Source of the DNA: Pollenia angustigena
Lineage: Eukaryota > Arthropoda > Insecta > Diptera > Polleniidae
Direction of reading: 5' to 3'
Assembly (NCBI GenBank): GCA_930367215.1
Contig: OV884059.1
Coordinates: 61,103,393 to 61,167,392, forward strand
Length of the DNA: 64,000 nt
Shown here: positions 25,901-40,900 of the stretch, in pieces
Layout: each line of letters opens with the position of its first letter
How positions within the stretch are numbered: the stretch's first letter is position 1
Made by a program: the position numbers and the translations under genes
The notes under the pieces: model-generated
What the model was told of the DNA's origin: nothing
The model's input: the letters and a program-made list of their open reading frames with translations, nothing else
The model's database searches: none

Positions 25901-28900
25901 TGTTTTTTTTTTTTTTTTTTTTTTTATTTTGATGCAATTTAGTTTTAATTTATTTTTTCTGGGTCTTAAGTTATACGTTGGTATTGAAAAATTATTTGAT
26001 GATGGTGAAGTATTATTCTGGTCGTTTTCGGTTTCACAAGTATCATTGTTAATGTTTAGCTTTTGTAATGGATCTAAAAGAACACTTGGCAGAGCTTGAT
26101 CTGCACCGCTTTTGCATTGAATAATATGGTTCGCATGTCGTTTCCAAGTTTTGTTATTTACAGTGAGCACCGTGTAGGTCTGCCTCCCTATTTTTTTCAA
26201 AATTTTTGCTTTTAACCAAGATACTTTTCCTGCAACAGAATAATCTTTCACCATTACAATATCATTTTCATTAAAACAATATTTTCTTGTGCCTTTATAA
26301 TAAGCTTTTTGGTAAGTTTGATTTTTAAATAAATTTTTTTCAATTTCTTTCTTATTTTTAATTTCAATGGTCCGTTTTGGATTTAACAAATCTAATCGAG
26401 TCCTTAATTTTCGTCTATTGAACATTAAAAATGCTGGAGATACTCCAGTACACGCATGTTTTGTATTTATATAATCAAATAAATACCTAATCAATACGTC
26501 GTTGAAAGCTGCCAATGGCACATTATATAAATTGCGTTTGAGAGCATTTTTTATAATTTTTACTGTGTTTTCGGCCTGGCCGTTTGTAGAGGGATGGCCT
26601 ACAGGAGTTGTAATTAGCTCAATACCGTTGCATTTAGCAAATTCTTTAAACTCGTGTGACACAAAGGCTGTACCATTATCCGATACTATACATTTTGGTA
26701 GCCCGAAACGTGCAAATAAGTCTTTTAAAACGGATATCACCGCGCGGCTTGTTGTGTTTTTTGACATGTCAATACATTCGAGCCATTTGCTAGAGCTGTC
26801 CACTACTACAAGACACCAACGATTAAGGAAAGGACCAAAAAAGTCAATATGTATTCTTGAACATACTTCACGTGGTCTTACCCAAGGTATTAACTCCTGA
26901 CGGGGTGGGTTAGAACGAGTTTCCAAACATGGTGCGCATTCCCCTGCTATGTTCTCTATATCCCTGGTTTGGCCTGGCCACCAACAACTTTCCCTTGCCA
27001 TCGACTTCATCCTAACTATTCCCATGTGTGTCTGATGTAAAAACCCTAACACCTTACGTTGAAGTACCTTAGGAATGACAACTCTATAGCCCCAGAACAA
27101 ACATCCTGATTCTTCAGATAATTCATTTCTTTTCTGGAAAAATGGCTTAAAATTTTCATCGGTACAACTTCTTGGCCAACCCTTTTTTACCATACTAATT
27201 ACTCTTTCTAAAAGTCTATCGTTTTTCGTTTCTGATAAAATTTCCTCAAAATTTAAAACTCTATTTGCACTCTGTTGAAATAATTTAAATAAACATCGTT
27301 TGGAAATTTACTACTGTCGTCATTACATCCTGTCGGTGCCCTCGAAAAGTAATCTGCCACATTACTACTTGATTTCACATGTGCAACTTCAAACTGGTAT
27401 CCTGATAAAACTAATGCTATGCGCTGTAACCTACAAGACGCCATAGCTGGAATTCCCTTCTTCGGGCCAAAAATATGTTGAAGTGGTTTATAGTCTGTTA
27501 CCAGAACAAAATGCCGTCCATACAAATATTGGTGAAACTTTTTCACCCCAAGCAAAATCATGCTTAACATGAAGAAAATTGCATCATTAGCTAAAATCGA
27601 AGAATGTGCCGCTATTAGATATATTGTAGACGGATTGAACGCAAAAAGTGTATTTAAACAAAATTTATATGCTGCTAAAACGTTTAAGGAATTGCGCGAA
27701 TTGTATGATATTTATGAACATGCAAATCAAAGTAGTGTGACGGACATACAATATAAACATAAACCTACAAATAATGTAGTGGTTAGTAAATATCGTTGTT
27801 TTAATTGTGGCTCAAAAGAACATAAAAGAAGTGAGTGCAAAAATGAGCGAAAATGCTTTAAATGTAACAATTTCGGGCATATATCAAAAGACTGTTTAGA
27901 CAAAAAAAATGATGGAAAAAATGTTAATGTAATAATTAAAGACTGTCGTTATAAAGTTATTAAATTCGAAGATATTGCCATTAATTGTTTGGTTGATACA
28001 GGTGCGGACGTTTCAATAATGAAAAAAAGTGTTTTTGATAACAAGTTTAAAAATCGCGAGTTGTTACCTAGCAAAGCATCATTGTCCGGACTCGGTAGTA
28101 ACAAAACAAATACGTTGGGTGTGGTACGAGGAAAAATTAACGTCGACGGTGTAGAAAAATATCATGAATTTTTAATTGTTCCACATAGTTCGATAAAAGT
28201 GGATGTGTTACTTGGCTTTGACTTTATCAAAGATTTTGTACTTTTCTACAATAATGGATACAAATTTCAATATAGGTGCAATACAGTAGACAATGAAGAA
28301 TTATTTGTTTATAACGTTGAAACGGATGAAATCGATGTAGACACAAAATATGAAACCGCTGTCAAAGATTTAATTAAGTCATATAAGCCGTCATTAACGA
28401 AAAAAGTATGTCCAGTTGTTATGAATATTATTCCAGGTGTGAATATGCATCCTTTTCGACAGTCACCTAGCAGGTTACCAATTCAAGAAGAAACTGCACT
28501 TAACAATCAAGTCGAGGAATGGCTCAAATGTGGTATTATAAGAAAATCTTACTCTGATATGGCAAGTCGTGTGGTAGTGGTTAAAAAGAAATGTGGTGAT
28601 TATAGAATATGCATAGATTTTCGGCAGCTGAATGCTATGGTCCTAAAAGACGCTTTTCCGGTTCCTATTATTGATGATGTGCTGTTAAAACTAAAAAACG
28701 CAAAACATTTTGTGACGTTAGACTTAGAAAATGGGTTTTTTCATGTGCCATTGGCAGAAGAGAGCAAAAAATTTACTGCTTTTGTTACCAAAAGAGGATT
28801 ATTTGAATTTAATAAGGCGCCCTTTGGATTCTGTAATTTACCCGTAAATTTTGTAAGGTATGTAAATTTTATATTCCAAGATTTGTTAAACTCTGACGTT

Positions 28901-31900
28901 ATGGAGCTTTACATCGACGATATTGTAATTTTCGGAAAATCACCAGAAGAATGTTTGCATAAGCTTAAATTGGTGATGTTGACGGCAGCTAGCTACGACT
29001 TAAAATTTAAATGGGTGAAATGTAAATTTATGAAGACTCAGATAGACTTTTTAGGGCATTATATCAAAGATGGAAAGATCTGGCCCGGTGCAGCTAAAAT
29101 TAAGGCAGTAGAAAATTTTCCTATCCCAAAAAATATTAGAGATATGCAATCATTTCTAGGATTGACTGGGTATTTCAGGAAATTTATTCAGGGTTATTCG
29201 CAAATGGCTAATCCACTCACAGACTTGTTAAGAAAAGAAGCTACGTTTAAAATTACTGAAAAGGAGATCAATGCCATTAATATGTTGAAGCAAGCGCTAG
29301 TAAATGAACCGGTTTTACGCATTTATGATAGAGAAGCAGAAACAGAGCTACATACAGACGCATCTAAAGAAGGTTTTGGCGCGACGTTGTTCCAGAAATT
29401 TGAAAATAAACTACATCCAGTATTTTACTGGAGCAAAAAAGCTTCTGCGCAGGAGGGTCGTCTACACAGCTATATTTTAGAAGTAAAGGCTGCTTATCTT
29501 TCACTTAAGAAATTTAGAAATTATTTGTTGGGCATTCATTTCACACTAATAACTGATTGTTCAGCATTCAAGCAAACAATAGCAAAAAAAGACTTGCCTT
29601 GGGATGCGTCACAATGAATAATGTATATCCAAGACTTCACGTATTCCGTTGAACATCGTTCTGCTAACAGGATGAAGCACGTCGACTCATTAAGCAGATA
29701 CCCAGTTAATGTATTTATTATCTCCTCAGAATTAACGGCAAGATTTCATAAACTTCAGCAGGAAGATGAAACTATTAAGGCTATAACTACTATATTAAAA
29801 ACAGCACCATATGAAAATTTCAAGATTAAAGGTAACCTGTTGTATAAAAATGTTGATGGACAAGATTTACTTTTTGTACCAAAACTAATTGAAGTTGAAA
29901 TTATTAAAGATGCACACGAAAAATGTAATTTCGCCCTTCAGGCGACAATGCATAAAATTAAACAGCAGTTTTACATACCACACATGGAAAAAAAAGTATC
30001 ATTAACAACTGCATTAAGTGTATCATTCACAATAAAAAGCTTGGCAAAAAAGATGGTTTTATGTATTATATCGAAAAAGGCGACGTTCCGCTTCACACGC
30101 TGCACATAGATCACTTAGGTCCAATGGACTCAACGGTTAAGCAATATAAGTATATATTGGCATTGGTTGATGCTTTCTCCAAATTTGTGTGGCTATTCGC
30201 AACAAAAACCACAAATGCTGAGGAAGTCGTAAAAAGTTTGAAGCTGTGGACAGATACATTTGGAAGTCCGATTCGAATCATTAGCGATAGAGGTTCAGCT
30301 TTCACATCACAACTGTTTAAAGATTTTAGCCAGCAAAATAGCATCGAGCACGTTTTGACGACAACTGGCGTACCGAGGGGCAATGGGCAGATTGAAAGAA
30401 TCAATCGCTTTAATTTTTTACATAGCATACCTTTTCAAGTTACAGTTGTGATAAAGTTGTCGTGAAATAAAGTCGTATTATCAAGTTGTATATTACAAAT
30501 ATTTAAAGTAGTAAATTGCTAAAAGTTGTGTTTCAAAAGTTGTCGTTAAATTAATGTTGATTATCAGAAGAAGTTGTTTTTAAAAATAAGTTTCTTTAAT
30601 TACTCAAAAGCTTTGAGCTTAAACATTATTTTATTATTTTATATAAACCTTTAAATCTTTAGAACTATCGTGAAATATAAAATTCTTGAATAATAAATCA
30701 AAATATTACTAAATCCTAATGAACTTTTATAATATTAAATAAAATAGAATTAAAATCAAAACATCAAGCTTTAATTTTTTACATGTATACTGTGAAATAA
30801 CGTTATACTCAGAACCCGTATCTAACATCATTTGAAATATCTTATTGTCAATACTTATTTTTACCTTAATCGGGCCATCTCCTTCACTTAACATTGAAAA
30901 AAGATTTAGGCTGTCTTCTTCCAAAAAATTCACATTTCTTGCTCCGCACATCTTCTTAAGGTGACCTTGTTGTTGACACAGATGACATTTATAATATCTA
31001 TACCTGCATTGTTCTATCTGATGCCCCATTAAGCCGCATGCTGAACATTTAAGTCCCTTTTTGCCTTGCTGTTCTTGTTTTTGAAAATGCTGTTGTTGCT
31101 GCAAACTCCTCGATTGTCTCCGAAAAACTTGTTTTTGATGTTCACCGTTATGCTTACGTATGTAATTTACGTCGCTTTCGGACTTAACCTCAACATCATA
31201 CGGATTATGGCGCATGTAATTAATATCGCTTTCGGATTTAACCTCAACTTCATATTGATTTTTTATATATTCAGCATTATTTGCAATTTCCACAGCTTTT
31301 TCAAACGTGAGCGACAGCGATTCTAGAAAGATTTTGTCTCGAGCCGGACCTGGCTCCAAACCCATTATAAATATATCTCTGACAACCGTACTCAACATAG
31401 AACCAAATTCACACTGTGCGGCCAACATGCGCACTTTAACTGCCCATTCATTTGTTGTTTCGTTTGGAGATTTGCTGGCTTTATAAAATTTAAACCGCTC
31501 GGCGAATCCACATGACGGTGCTTTGAAATGTCTAGTCATTGCGTCTACACAGCTAGTATATGTGGTCGTTGTCGCATCCAGTTTAGATGGACTCAACAAG
31601 TTTTCCAATAAAACATAGGAATTTTCAGTGAGAGAGGTTAATAAAATTGCTTTCTTCTTTTCCTCTCTCACATCGCCCGCAATGAAAAATTTTTCCAATT
31701 GAAATTGGAAAACACTCCATGTATTTGATAAATAATCAAACCTTGGCACCGCTAATCCATTCATTATAAACTGTAATTAATTTCTTTTAATCCTCGTCGC
31801 CACTGTAATATATTCAAGTTGACCTTTATTTAATGAATGACAAATGCCTGAGTTTTACATTTCAGTTTATGCCTCGTAAAAGGTATGTTTAGTTAATGCT

Positions 31901-34900
31901 TAAAGGCTCACTTAGGCGAACGGTGCTGTACCCGTAATGTACCGCACCGTACTGTTAGTACGTTGGTGCACTTATAGAACGTTTAAAAACGTGTCATATG
32001 TTTTCCCATACATAAACAAAAAGCAATAGTATACGTAAATCAAACCACACAGTGATGGGAATCAAAAATGTTCAAATGGTGACCGTTGTGCAGAAAAGGT
32101 AACCCGTGATTTAAATGGTATTAAAACAGTATTTTGTGTATGTAAAAAATGTTAATATTTATATTATAGATTTACAATAAATAAATTTGTATTTTAGCAT
32201 ATATAAATTTTTAGCATAGAACTAATTTACATTATGCAATTAACGCCGCAACTTTCGCATGCAACTTTTTGTTTGTTAGCAAGAGGTCTAGGGAATAAAA
32301 CGGGGTTGAAAAAGTTGAAAAAATGCTTGAAAAAAATGAAAATGTATATGTGAAAAAAAGTTTCGTAGCAACTACTTTAAAAGAAAATATAAAAAAAACT
32401 CGGCGTTAATTGCATAGATCTAAATGCGGTCATACATATATTGTAAATGTGCATACACCAAACAAGGTTTTGATACCATTTAAAGTCTTCTATATGTTTC
32501 ACATTTCCATTGTATGTGTATATGCATTTGTTTACTTTAAACATCTAAACATATGTATATTTGTATATTTGGAAATATGTTGTATTGTAAGTTGTTGTGT
32601 CGCAATTCCATAGATATACTAAAAAAAAGTACCAAAAAAAAGAGCAAAATTACCCGCATTCAATGTAACATACAAGCCTCCCATCACTGCCTTACAAATG
32701 TCACGTAACAACGGCATGAAATTCTATTTTATACAGATTGGTACGTTGCAACAACGGTACATTGCATTTCGGTAAGCTTTTGTATTGGTTTTCATATAAC
32801 AAAAAGCGAACAGCTGATGGATACAGTACAGATACGGTACAGCAACGTTCACCTAACTGAGCCTTAAATCATGTATGATCTTACGACTACGTTAATGTCA
32901 GGGATGTAAATATGCATACTCTTAAAATATACAACAGGTATATACGCTTTATTGATTTTATGACGAAAGCCGGGTTTAAGATAAGTACAGCAGATCCCTG
33001 TGTATTTTATAAAATCAACCGCACAAGTGTTTTATATGCAGTAATTTATGTGGGTGATAGTTTGCTGATAGGCAGTGATGATAATGAATTTGAAGGTTTT
33101 TTAAGGCTCTTGGAAAGCGAATTTTAAATTACTATTGGATCTTTACGGAATTTGTTGGGTATGCAGATTGTACTTCACAATGATGGTAATCTTATGTATC
33201 TTATGGTTGCAACTCGTCCAGATATTGCTTTTAGTGTAAGCAAAGCTGCGCGGTCTATACAAAACCCTACAAATGATAACTGAAATAATGTTTAACGTAT
33301 TTTTAAATATTTGAAAGGTACGAGTTAAAACTGCTTAAAATATAAAAACGATGGTAAACCACTATGGGTATACAGTGATGCTGATTATGGTGGTGACAAA
33401 AATACACGTAGATCAACAACTGGAATTGTTGCAATACTAAGTGCAGGAGCGGTTTCCTGATGCAGTCAACTACAAAAAACTGTGCCCCTCTCAACAACTG
33501 AATCTGAAATAATTGCTGCAAGTGAAGGTGCCAAAGAACTAATATGGATCAAGCGACTACTATTAGAGCTGGCAGTTCATGATCAACTTCCGACACTTTA
33601 TGTAGACAACGCCAGTGCCGTCAAACTCGCTAGGAACCCAGAATATCACAAAATATGTTTAGACCTTAGATATTAGATATTTTTACGTTCAAAAAAAAAT
33701 ATTTAGATGCCGAATTAAAACTCGAACACATAGATGGCAATAATCAGCTTGCTGACTTATTTACAAACCCGTTACAAGGAAGTCGATTTAATTTGCTTCG
33801 CTCAAATAGTGGAGTATCTCGGGTGCTTAGAAAGTATGCAGTGTTTTTGGAGGAAGTGTTGAGATGCTAAAAACACCACACACTATTGGTCTGGCAACAT
33901 AATTTTAATTTAAGTTCTTTTTATATTATTATTCTGATATACACATTATATTTTACTGTTCATGAAGAAACATGTTTATTTTAATAAAAGTTACTGAATT
34001 CTGTTTAAACCTCAACATGATTTACATGTATTCGGGCAGTTGCTTAAGCCAAATTAAGCAAATTATAGTTGGTCCTTCGCACTTGTACAGTCTTCAAAAT
34101 TGATTCAACATTTCTTTAGTTTAAAGCATTCCATATAGTTATGCAACGCATAGTATTTTTATGAATAATAAGCTTGGTAAATTTTTTTTGTCCAATGAAA
34201 GGCCAAATATAACAGATATTTAGGAATTCTTAGATTCGGCATTAAAACATTAAAAAAAATCTAACCACAGGCTCGAGATAGCGAGATGTTTATGTCAGTT
34301 TTTTGAAGATTTTCAAATCGATTTTAATGAAAATTAAAATAACTTTTTGTCCTATTTTCATTTCCAATACTTCGTTAGAAAGGTGCTGAATGTCCTCTTA
34401 AAAAAGGGACAATTAAACGGGTTAATTTAATAGCATTTAAATATATTAACAAAAAGTGTTTCCTGCACAAATATATGCTTTTTGTGGTTATAAAATGGGT
34501 TTTTAGTGATTGCTAAGTGAATGTTATAAAAAGTAAGATAATGCAGTTAATTTTAACTTTTTGACAAAAATCTCTTTCTAACGTGGTATTAAAAATGAAA
34601 ATCGGAAAAAGGGTTAAGTTATTTTAGTTTTCATATTAATCGAATTGAAAAGCATCAAAAACTGACACACACATCTCGCTATCTCGAGTCTGTGGTTAGA
34701 TTTTTAAAATGTTTTAATGCAGAATCAAAGAATTCTTAAATATCGAATATATATATATGTTCCCGTCGTTCCTATAAGTAGCATAGGGCACAATTTTCTT
34801 GGTATTCGATTAAAAGCTGCGCTAAAATCTACAAAAAAAGCGAACACTTTTTTGTTGTCTGCGTGTTTTATATTAACTATTGCAGATAAATTTGATAAAT

Positions 34901-37900
34901 TGATAGTTAACTAATCTTTGCGGAAACCAGCCTGATACTCGTTTTAAATGTGATATCTATTCACCTATTCTAATATTCTATCATTTATCGAGCCCATCAT
35001 AATTTTATGTATAGGGAAGATAATACTTTTCCTAAAAGCAACGTAATCATAGCAGCCTTCTAAGATTTGCGTAAATACATCTGCTAGAAGTTTAAAATAA
35101 TCTTCGTTTGCATTTTTAAAAAATTCATAAGGAATACGGTCTTCTTCATGAGCCTTATTTAATTTAGCTTTTGTAAGTTTTTATTTGATTTTATGTACAT
35201 AGTGTAAATTCTGTCTAGAATTTCAACTGTAACGAAATTTGCCGCATAAATGATTTCACCTGCCGTAGTAGTTGGATTTAACAGCCGTGTGAAATAATTA
35301 CTAAGAAGATCTTAACCAATATGGGTTTCCTGATTTCTTATTTCCTTTGCTATTTGCCACCACTGCTTGCTATCTGAAACTAAATCCAATTTATGTTCTA
35401 AATTTTCATAATAATCTTTCTTTTTACTTTTACGGAGAGTTTGATACTCATTTCTTTTCTTCGTATGAGTTTGTTTATCAACAAGTCATTTGGTAACTCT
35501 GAAAATATTCGAGCATTCCATTGCCACCTCTCTCTCTAGCTTTTTTTACATTAGGTGCGATCCCGTAACTTTTGGGTAAAGTTCGGTAAAATGAGAGTTA
35601 ACAAGAATTTCTCTCACTAATAGACAAAAATGTACAAAAGTACGGGAACAATTAAAACCAAATTTCTACCCCAAAAGCAAACGTTACAATGAAAACGTTT
35701 AAAAAAATACATAAATAACATATTAGCATGTAAAATTTAACATTTTCTTTTGTTTGTTTTATTAATATTTTTATTTCTTTTGGTAATACTTGTTTGTAGC
35801 TTTTTATTGTTTATTTTTTGTCACAGCTAATTGTTTAACAATTTTCCCAATCAGCCCAAAGAAAAAGTACGGGCTACTTCGTGCGAGAAGAAGAAGAATA
35901 ATTTTTTCTTAAAAGCTCTCTCACTTTACCAAACTTTGAGTACGGGAACCGTTTTCGGTAAGATTGGGATCCCGCGGGCTCCCAAAGTTGAGTACGGGAT
36001 CACGCCTATTGTTTATCAAACCATTTATTTTTGAAATCGATAGTCTTTTTTTTCTAGGCTGTTTACATAATTCTAGAATCACGTTTTTGAGATCGTTTAA
36101 GCCTAAAAATTCTCAAGTTTGGATCTAAATTTTGTTGGTAGCTCTGTTCGTTATACACGATCCATTTCATCTTGGGTAACAAGTAAATTTTTTTGGATAT
36201 GTTGTTTGATGTGAAGATAATCGGAAAATATTTGGTTTTCTTCTACAAAGCTCTCTACAAATTTTAAAACATAAACCGCTATCGCACATACATATGTCAT
36301 TTATGGAACTTTCATTATAACTAATACAAGTAAAACAACCTTCCTCATCACCAACTGTTCTGCCATTTGCGATCAATAACCCATAATTATTACAAAATTC
36401 TAAAAATTCACAAAATTCCACTGGGCTCTCCGGCACAAAATAAAGTTGGGGTGTCTAGAGCTTTCGAAAGTTAAAATTTCACTTACAGTGTAATTTATTA
36501 AATTTTGCTTTGATTAAAATAAAAAAAATTAAGAAATTCCTTGATTATGTGTTAAGAAAATTTTAAATAGTTGAAATAATGAAATTTTTATACTTTACAT
36601 TCATCTAAGTTTTGTGAAGAATAACGTCGGTACAAAGTTTATTTTACTTTGCATTAGGCGATTGTTTTAAAAATCAAAGTTTACTTTATTCTTAAACTAT
36701 GTACTTATAATTGCATTGACAAAACTTTTAGTTATTGGAGTTAGTAACAACAGTACATTTAATTTCTTTTCTTATGGACAGTATCGTGGAATGTTCGCAA
36801 CCGCTGTAGGCATTGCACGAGAAGAAGGCACACTTAAGCTGTGGCAAGGTGTTACCCCAGCCTTATACAGACATATCGTTTATAGGTAAAAATTGTTTTG
36901 ATAGATTTATTTTTAAAATAATTATGTCCTTCTTTATTTTAGCGGTGTTAGAATATGTACTTATGACTTTATGCGTAAAAAACTCGCTAAAAGTGAAAGT
37001 GGCAATAATATGTCACTGCCATTGTACAAATCAGCTTTATGTGGCGTTTTTTCAGGCGGTTTAGCACAATGGTTGGCCTCACCAGCTGACTTAGTAAAAG
37101 TACAAATACAGATGGAAGGCAAAAGACGCCTAATGGGTGAAGCACCTCGTGTTCATGGAGCAGCTCATGCTTTGAAAGAGATCGTTAGAAGGGGTGGTAT
37201 TAAAGGCTTGTGGAAAGGTAGTATACCAAATGTGCAGCGGGCCGCCTTAGTAAATTTAGGTAAATAATGCCTAGCCGAACTCAATAGTTTTATTTATTTT
37301 AACTTGTAAAAATTCTCGTGCATATACTTTACAAGGTGATTTAACTACTTATGATACAATTAAGCATATGATTATGCATAAATTACATATGCCAGATTGT
37401 CACACTGTGCACGTATTAGCCTCTATATGTGCGGGATTTGTAGCAGCTGTTATGGGTACCCCTGCGGATGTTGTTAAAACACGTATCATGAATCAGCCTA
37501 CCGATGAAAAAGGAAGGTACGTATACAAATTGAGGCGTGGACATGATATAATATTTTCGTGTCACGCGTATAACACTCGTGATTAGTTAAAATATTAATC
37601 ACGCGTGAGAGAGTAAGCATCATTTCAATATTTAATTTGATTACATTATCGACAGTGGTACAAATTTTAAAATCATGCACTAGTTCTTACGCACTTACGA
37701 AGACTTTTTAAGAACCTTTTAAATATACAATACGTTTAAAGTTAAAACATTTATAAATTTTGATTAAAAAGTGAAATTTAACTTATCCCGACCTTGCGAC
37801 AACACCAACATGCACCAACACTACTTTTTCGTTCCCACGACAATTGGGTCTACGTACCGGAACGACTCGGAGCATCAACTGCGCCGACCAAAGATTGTCA

Positions 37901-40900
37901 ACTCAGCAACACCAACACTAATACAAGTATGTATACATTTTTATTTTTCTTTCTTCAATTCTTTTTTTTCTTCTGAGGAGCAGCATATGCCGGCTAACCT
38001 GCTCCGTATTTTATTGGTTCGTGCCGGAGTAGAAATAAATCCCGGACCATGGCACTGCTCTGTTTGCCAACAAATCCTGTACACTAACAGACCATCAGTT
38101 AAGTGTACAGTTTGCAACAAGTGGTGTCACCTCAGGAAAGAGGCTAGCCGTAACTGCAGCGGATTAAGGGCTCTAAGGGAGTGGAGTGAGGACTTCGTTG
38201 CATCCTGCTGTACCAACCGGCAGCGAAGCCCATCGACGTCCTCGGCATCATCTACTTCTTTGATGTCAACGACGCTCTCATCTCCTCCCTCCCCGCAGCA
38301 ACAACACCAGCAGATACAACACCAACACCTGGAACAACAACAGCAGATGCTCACGCCACAAATTGCTGCTAATATTCCTGAAGTGACAATATTAATGCAG
38401 TAGGGTGATAACCGTATAGTGATAGGAGATTTTAATGCTCATCACGAACTCTGGCACTCGAATCTCGGGGATGATCAGAGGGGTACGGCATTGGCGGAAC
38501 AGATTGATGATTCCACATTTTGCACATTAAACGATGATGCCCCCACCAGAATAATGGGTAATTGCACCAGCTCGCCAGACATCACCATTTGTGGTGCGGG
38601 TCTGATAAACTATGCGCCTGGCAACCAATAGTTTCTCTGGCATCAGACCATTTACCCATAATTATTAAGCTCGACAGACCGGCAGACTTTGTGACCTATA
38701 TAAATCAGAAAAAGGCAGATTGGACGGGCTTCAGAGAGTTTACCAACAGCAAATTTAATGATTTACCAATTCCTTCTGACGTGCGCTCCGCAGAAAGGAA
38801 GTTCCGGAAAATCGTCCTTGCAGCAGCCGCTTGCTTCATTCCTGCCGGAAGGATCCCGGTCTTGAGACCAAATTTCCCGGCGTCAGCGGCGGTACTCGCG
38901 GAAGAGCGGGACGAAATTCGCAGAGCCAACCCGAGTGATCCCCGAATCGGTCAACTCAACAGGGACATCAGGAAGTTGGTAAACGAATATAGACGGGACA
39001 AATGGCTAAATCATTTAAATACGTGCAACCTAACCTCCGGAGCCAGCAAGCTATGGGCGACTGTCAGATCTCTGACGAATCCGCAGAAACGTGACGATAG
39101 GGTCTCGATTGCCTTCGATGGATACCATATCGGACCCCAAAAGGTGCTCGTACTACTTTGCGCGGCAATTTATTGAGCACCCCGTCAGAGGTAAGGCGAA
39201 AAGAAGTATTGTGAGGAAGGTACACAGTCTTCGAGTTACTGACACACCATACGCTTTTTCATCGAGTGAGGTTGCACAGGTCATCAGGGCCGCTAAATCA
39301 TCCAAAGCCCTTGGCCCCGACGGAATATCCGTGCTTATGCTCCAAAATCTGGGTGAGCCCGGAGTAGAGTATCTAACAAACGTCCTCAACTTATCGATTA
39401 CCACCCTAATAATACCCGAAACCTGGAAAGTGGGTAGTGTAGTTCCCCTGCTCCGTGGGGAAAGATGCGACTCAGGGAGACTCATACAGGCCAATCTCCC
39501 TGCTATCACCAGTGGACAAGATACTTGAGGCACTACTCCTCCCGGAGCTAGTGGAACATTTCCAATCGGCGAACCATCAGCATGGATTCCGCAAGCAGTA
39601 CAGTACAACAACTGCTCTTACCGCCATCTCCACATAAATCAGCCACGGCCTTAGTCAGGCCCGACCGTGTGAAAGAACGGTCCTAGTGGCTCTTAATCTA
39701 TCAAAAGCGTTCGATACGGTCAACCATGCCATTCTCTTCAGAGACATAGCGACTTCTAGTCTCTCGGACAACACGAAGAGGTGGCTTGTGAATTATTTGT
39801 GTGGAAGACAGTCGTTTGTGGAGTTTAGAAACAAGAGGTCGAAGTACCGTATAATTAACCAGGTAGTTCCCCAGGGTGGAGTCCTATCCCCGATCCTGTT
39901 TAACTTTTACATGTCTAAACTCCCGACACCTCCCCAAGGTGTCCAAATGATATCGTACGCAGACGACTGTACTATCATGGCGACGGCCACAACATTGATG
40001 ACCTATGCAGTTTGGTAAACGGTTACCTCCGTGATCTGGCGAACTTCTTCCACGCGAGGAATATGAACATCTCTCCCGCAAAATCCTCGGCGACTCTATT
40101 CACGACATGGACAAAGGAAGTGGGGTTACAGTTGAATGTGACTGTCGACGGCGCCATAATTCCGACCAAAAATCGCCCAAAAATATTGGGAGTCACATTT
40201 GATAGCCTGTTCATGTCATCGGCGCATGCCACTGCAATCTGCGATAGAATGCGGAGTAGAAACAAGGTCCTCAAGTCTCTTGCCGGCAGCACTTGGGGCA
40301 TGGAAAAGGAAACCTTGTTAGCTACATATAAAACGATTGGCCAGTCAGGGGTTAACTACTCAGCGCCTGCGTGGACCCCAAGAGTCAGCGATACTCCGTG
40401 GAAGAAGCTTCAGAGCTGCCTAAATGCCGCCTTAAGGACCGTAACAGGTTGTGCTCAGATGACATCAATAGAACACCTGCATGATGAAGCGAAGATGATG
40501 ACGGTCAAGGAACACAACATAATGCTGACAAAGCAGTTCCTTCTGGGATGTCATCGTGGGTGACATTGGCACAATTAAGATCATGATGGTGCGCACGTCT
40601 TAACTCGTACTGGTCGAGAATAAATACCATCCCTGACCTTTGCCCTGCATGTGGAATAGGACCACACGACGTACGACACCTATTCAACTGCAGTGCAAAC
40701 CCAACCCAGCTAGAAGCAGTGTCCTTATGGACCCGCCCACGTGAGGTAGCACAGCTACTGGGCCTTGATTAAGCTGAGTTGGAAGGACAGAGCGAAGAAG
40801 GAGAAGAATAGAGAAGTAAATTTTATACATGCTTGTTTTTCAGGTCGAGCTGTTACAACAACAACAACAACACTAAACTAAGGTTGAATATTGTTTAAAC

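Larger units (their letters stand above)
25620..32936 (-). mobile_element. Ty3/Gypsy LTR retrotransposon inserted in Copia, minus strand
   Basis: Two LTRs (25620-25786 and the split copy 31807-31904 plus 32864-32936) bound the insertion. In the minus direction the order is 5' LTR, a primer-site-like tggcgacgagg, gag with a protease start (31764-30727), a foreign block (about 27571-30767), the end of RNase H (27570-27253), integrase (27193-25898), a purine tract gatgggggta, and the 3' LTR. The left LTR lacks two bases (TA) near its outer end; otherwise I see no difference between the copies, implying recent insertion. A clear target duplication is not visible. The central pol (rest of protease, RT, start of RNase H) is missing, so this copy is defective. 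Confidence 0.8.

Noticed and set aside
25898..31764. an infectious retrovirus-like provirus
   Set aside because: No envelope frame is seen, central pol is missing and replaced by another element, so it is a defective LTR retrotransposon.
39153..39611. 152-codon minus-strand open frame
   Set aside because: Antisense shadow of the reverse-transcriptase region of the 37.8-40.9 kb retroelement.
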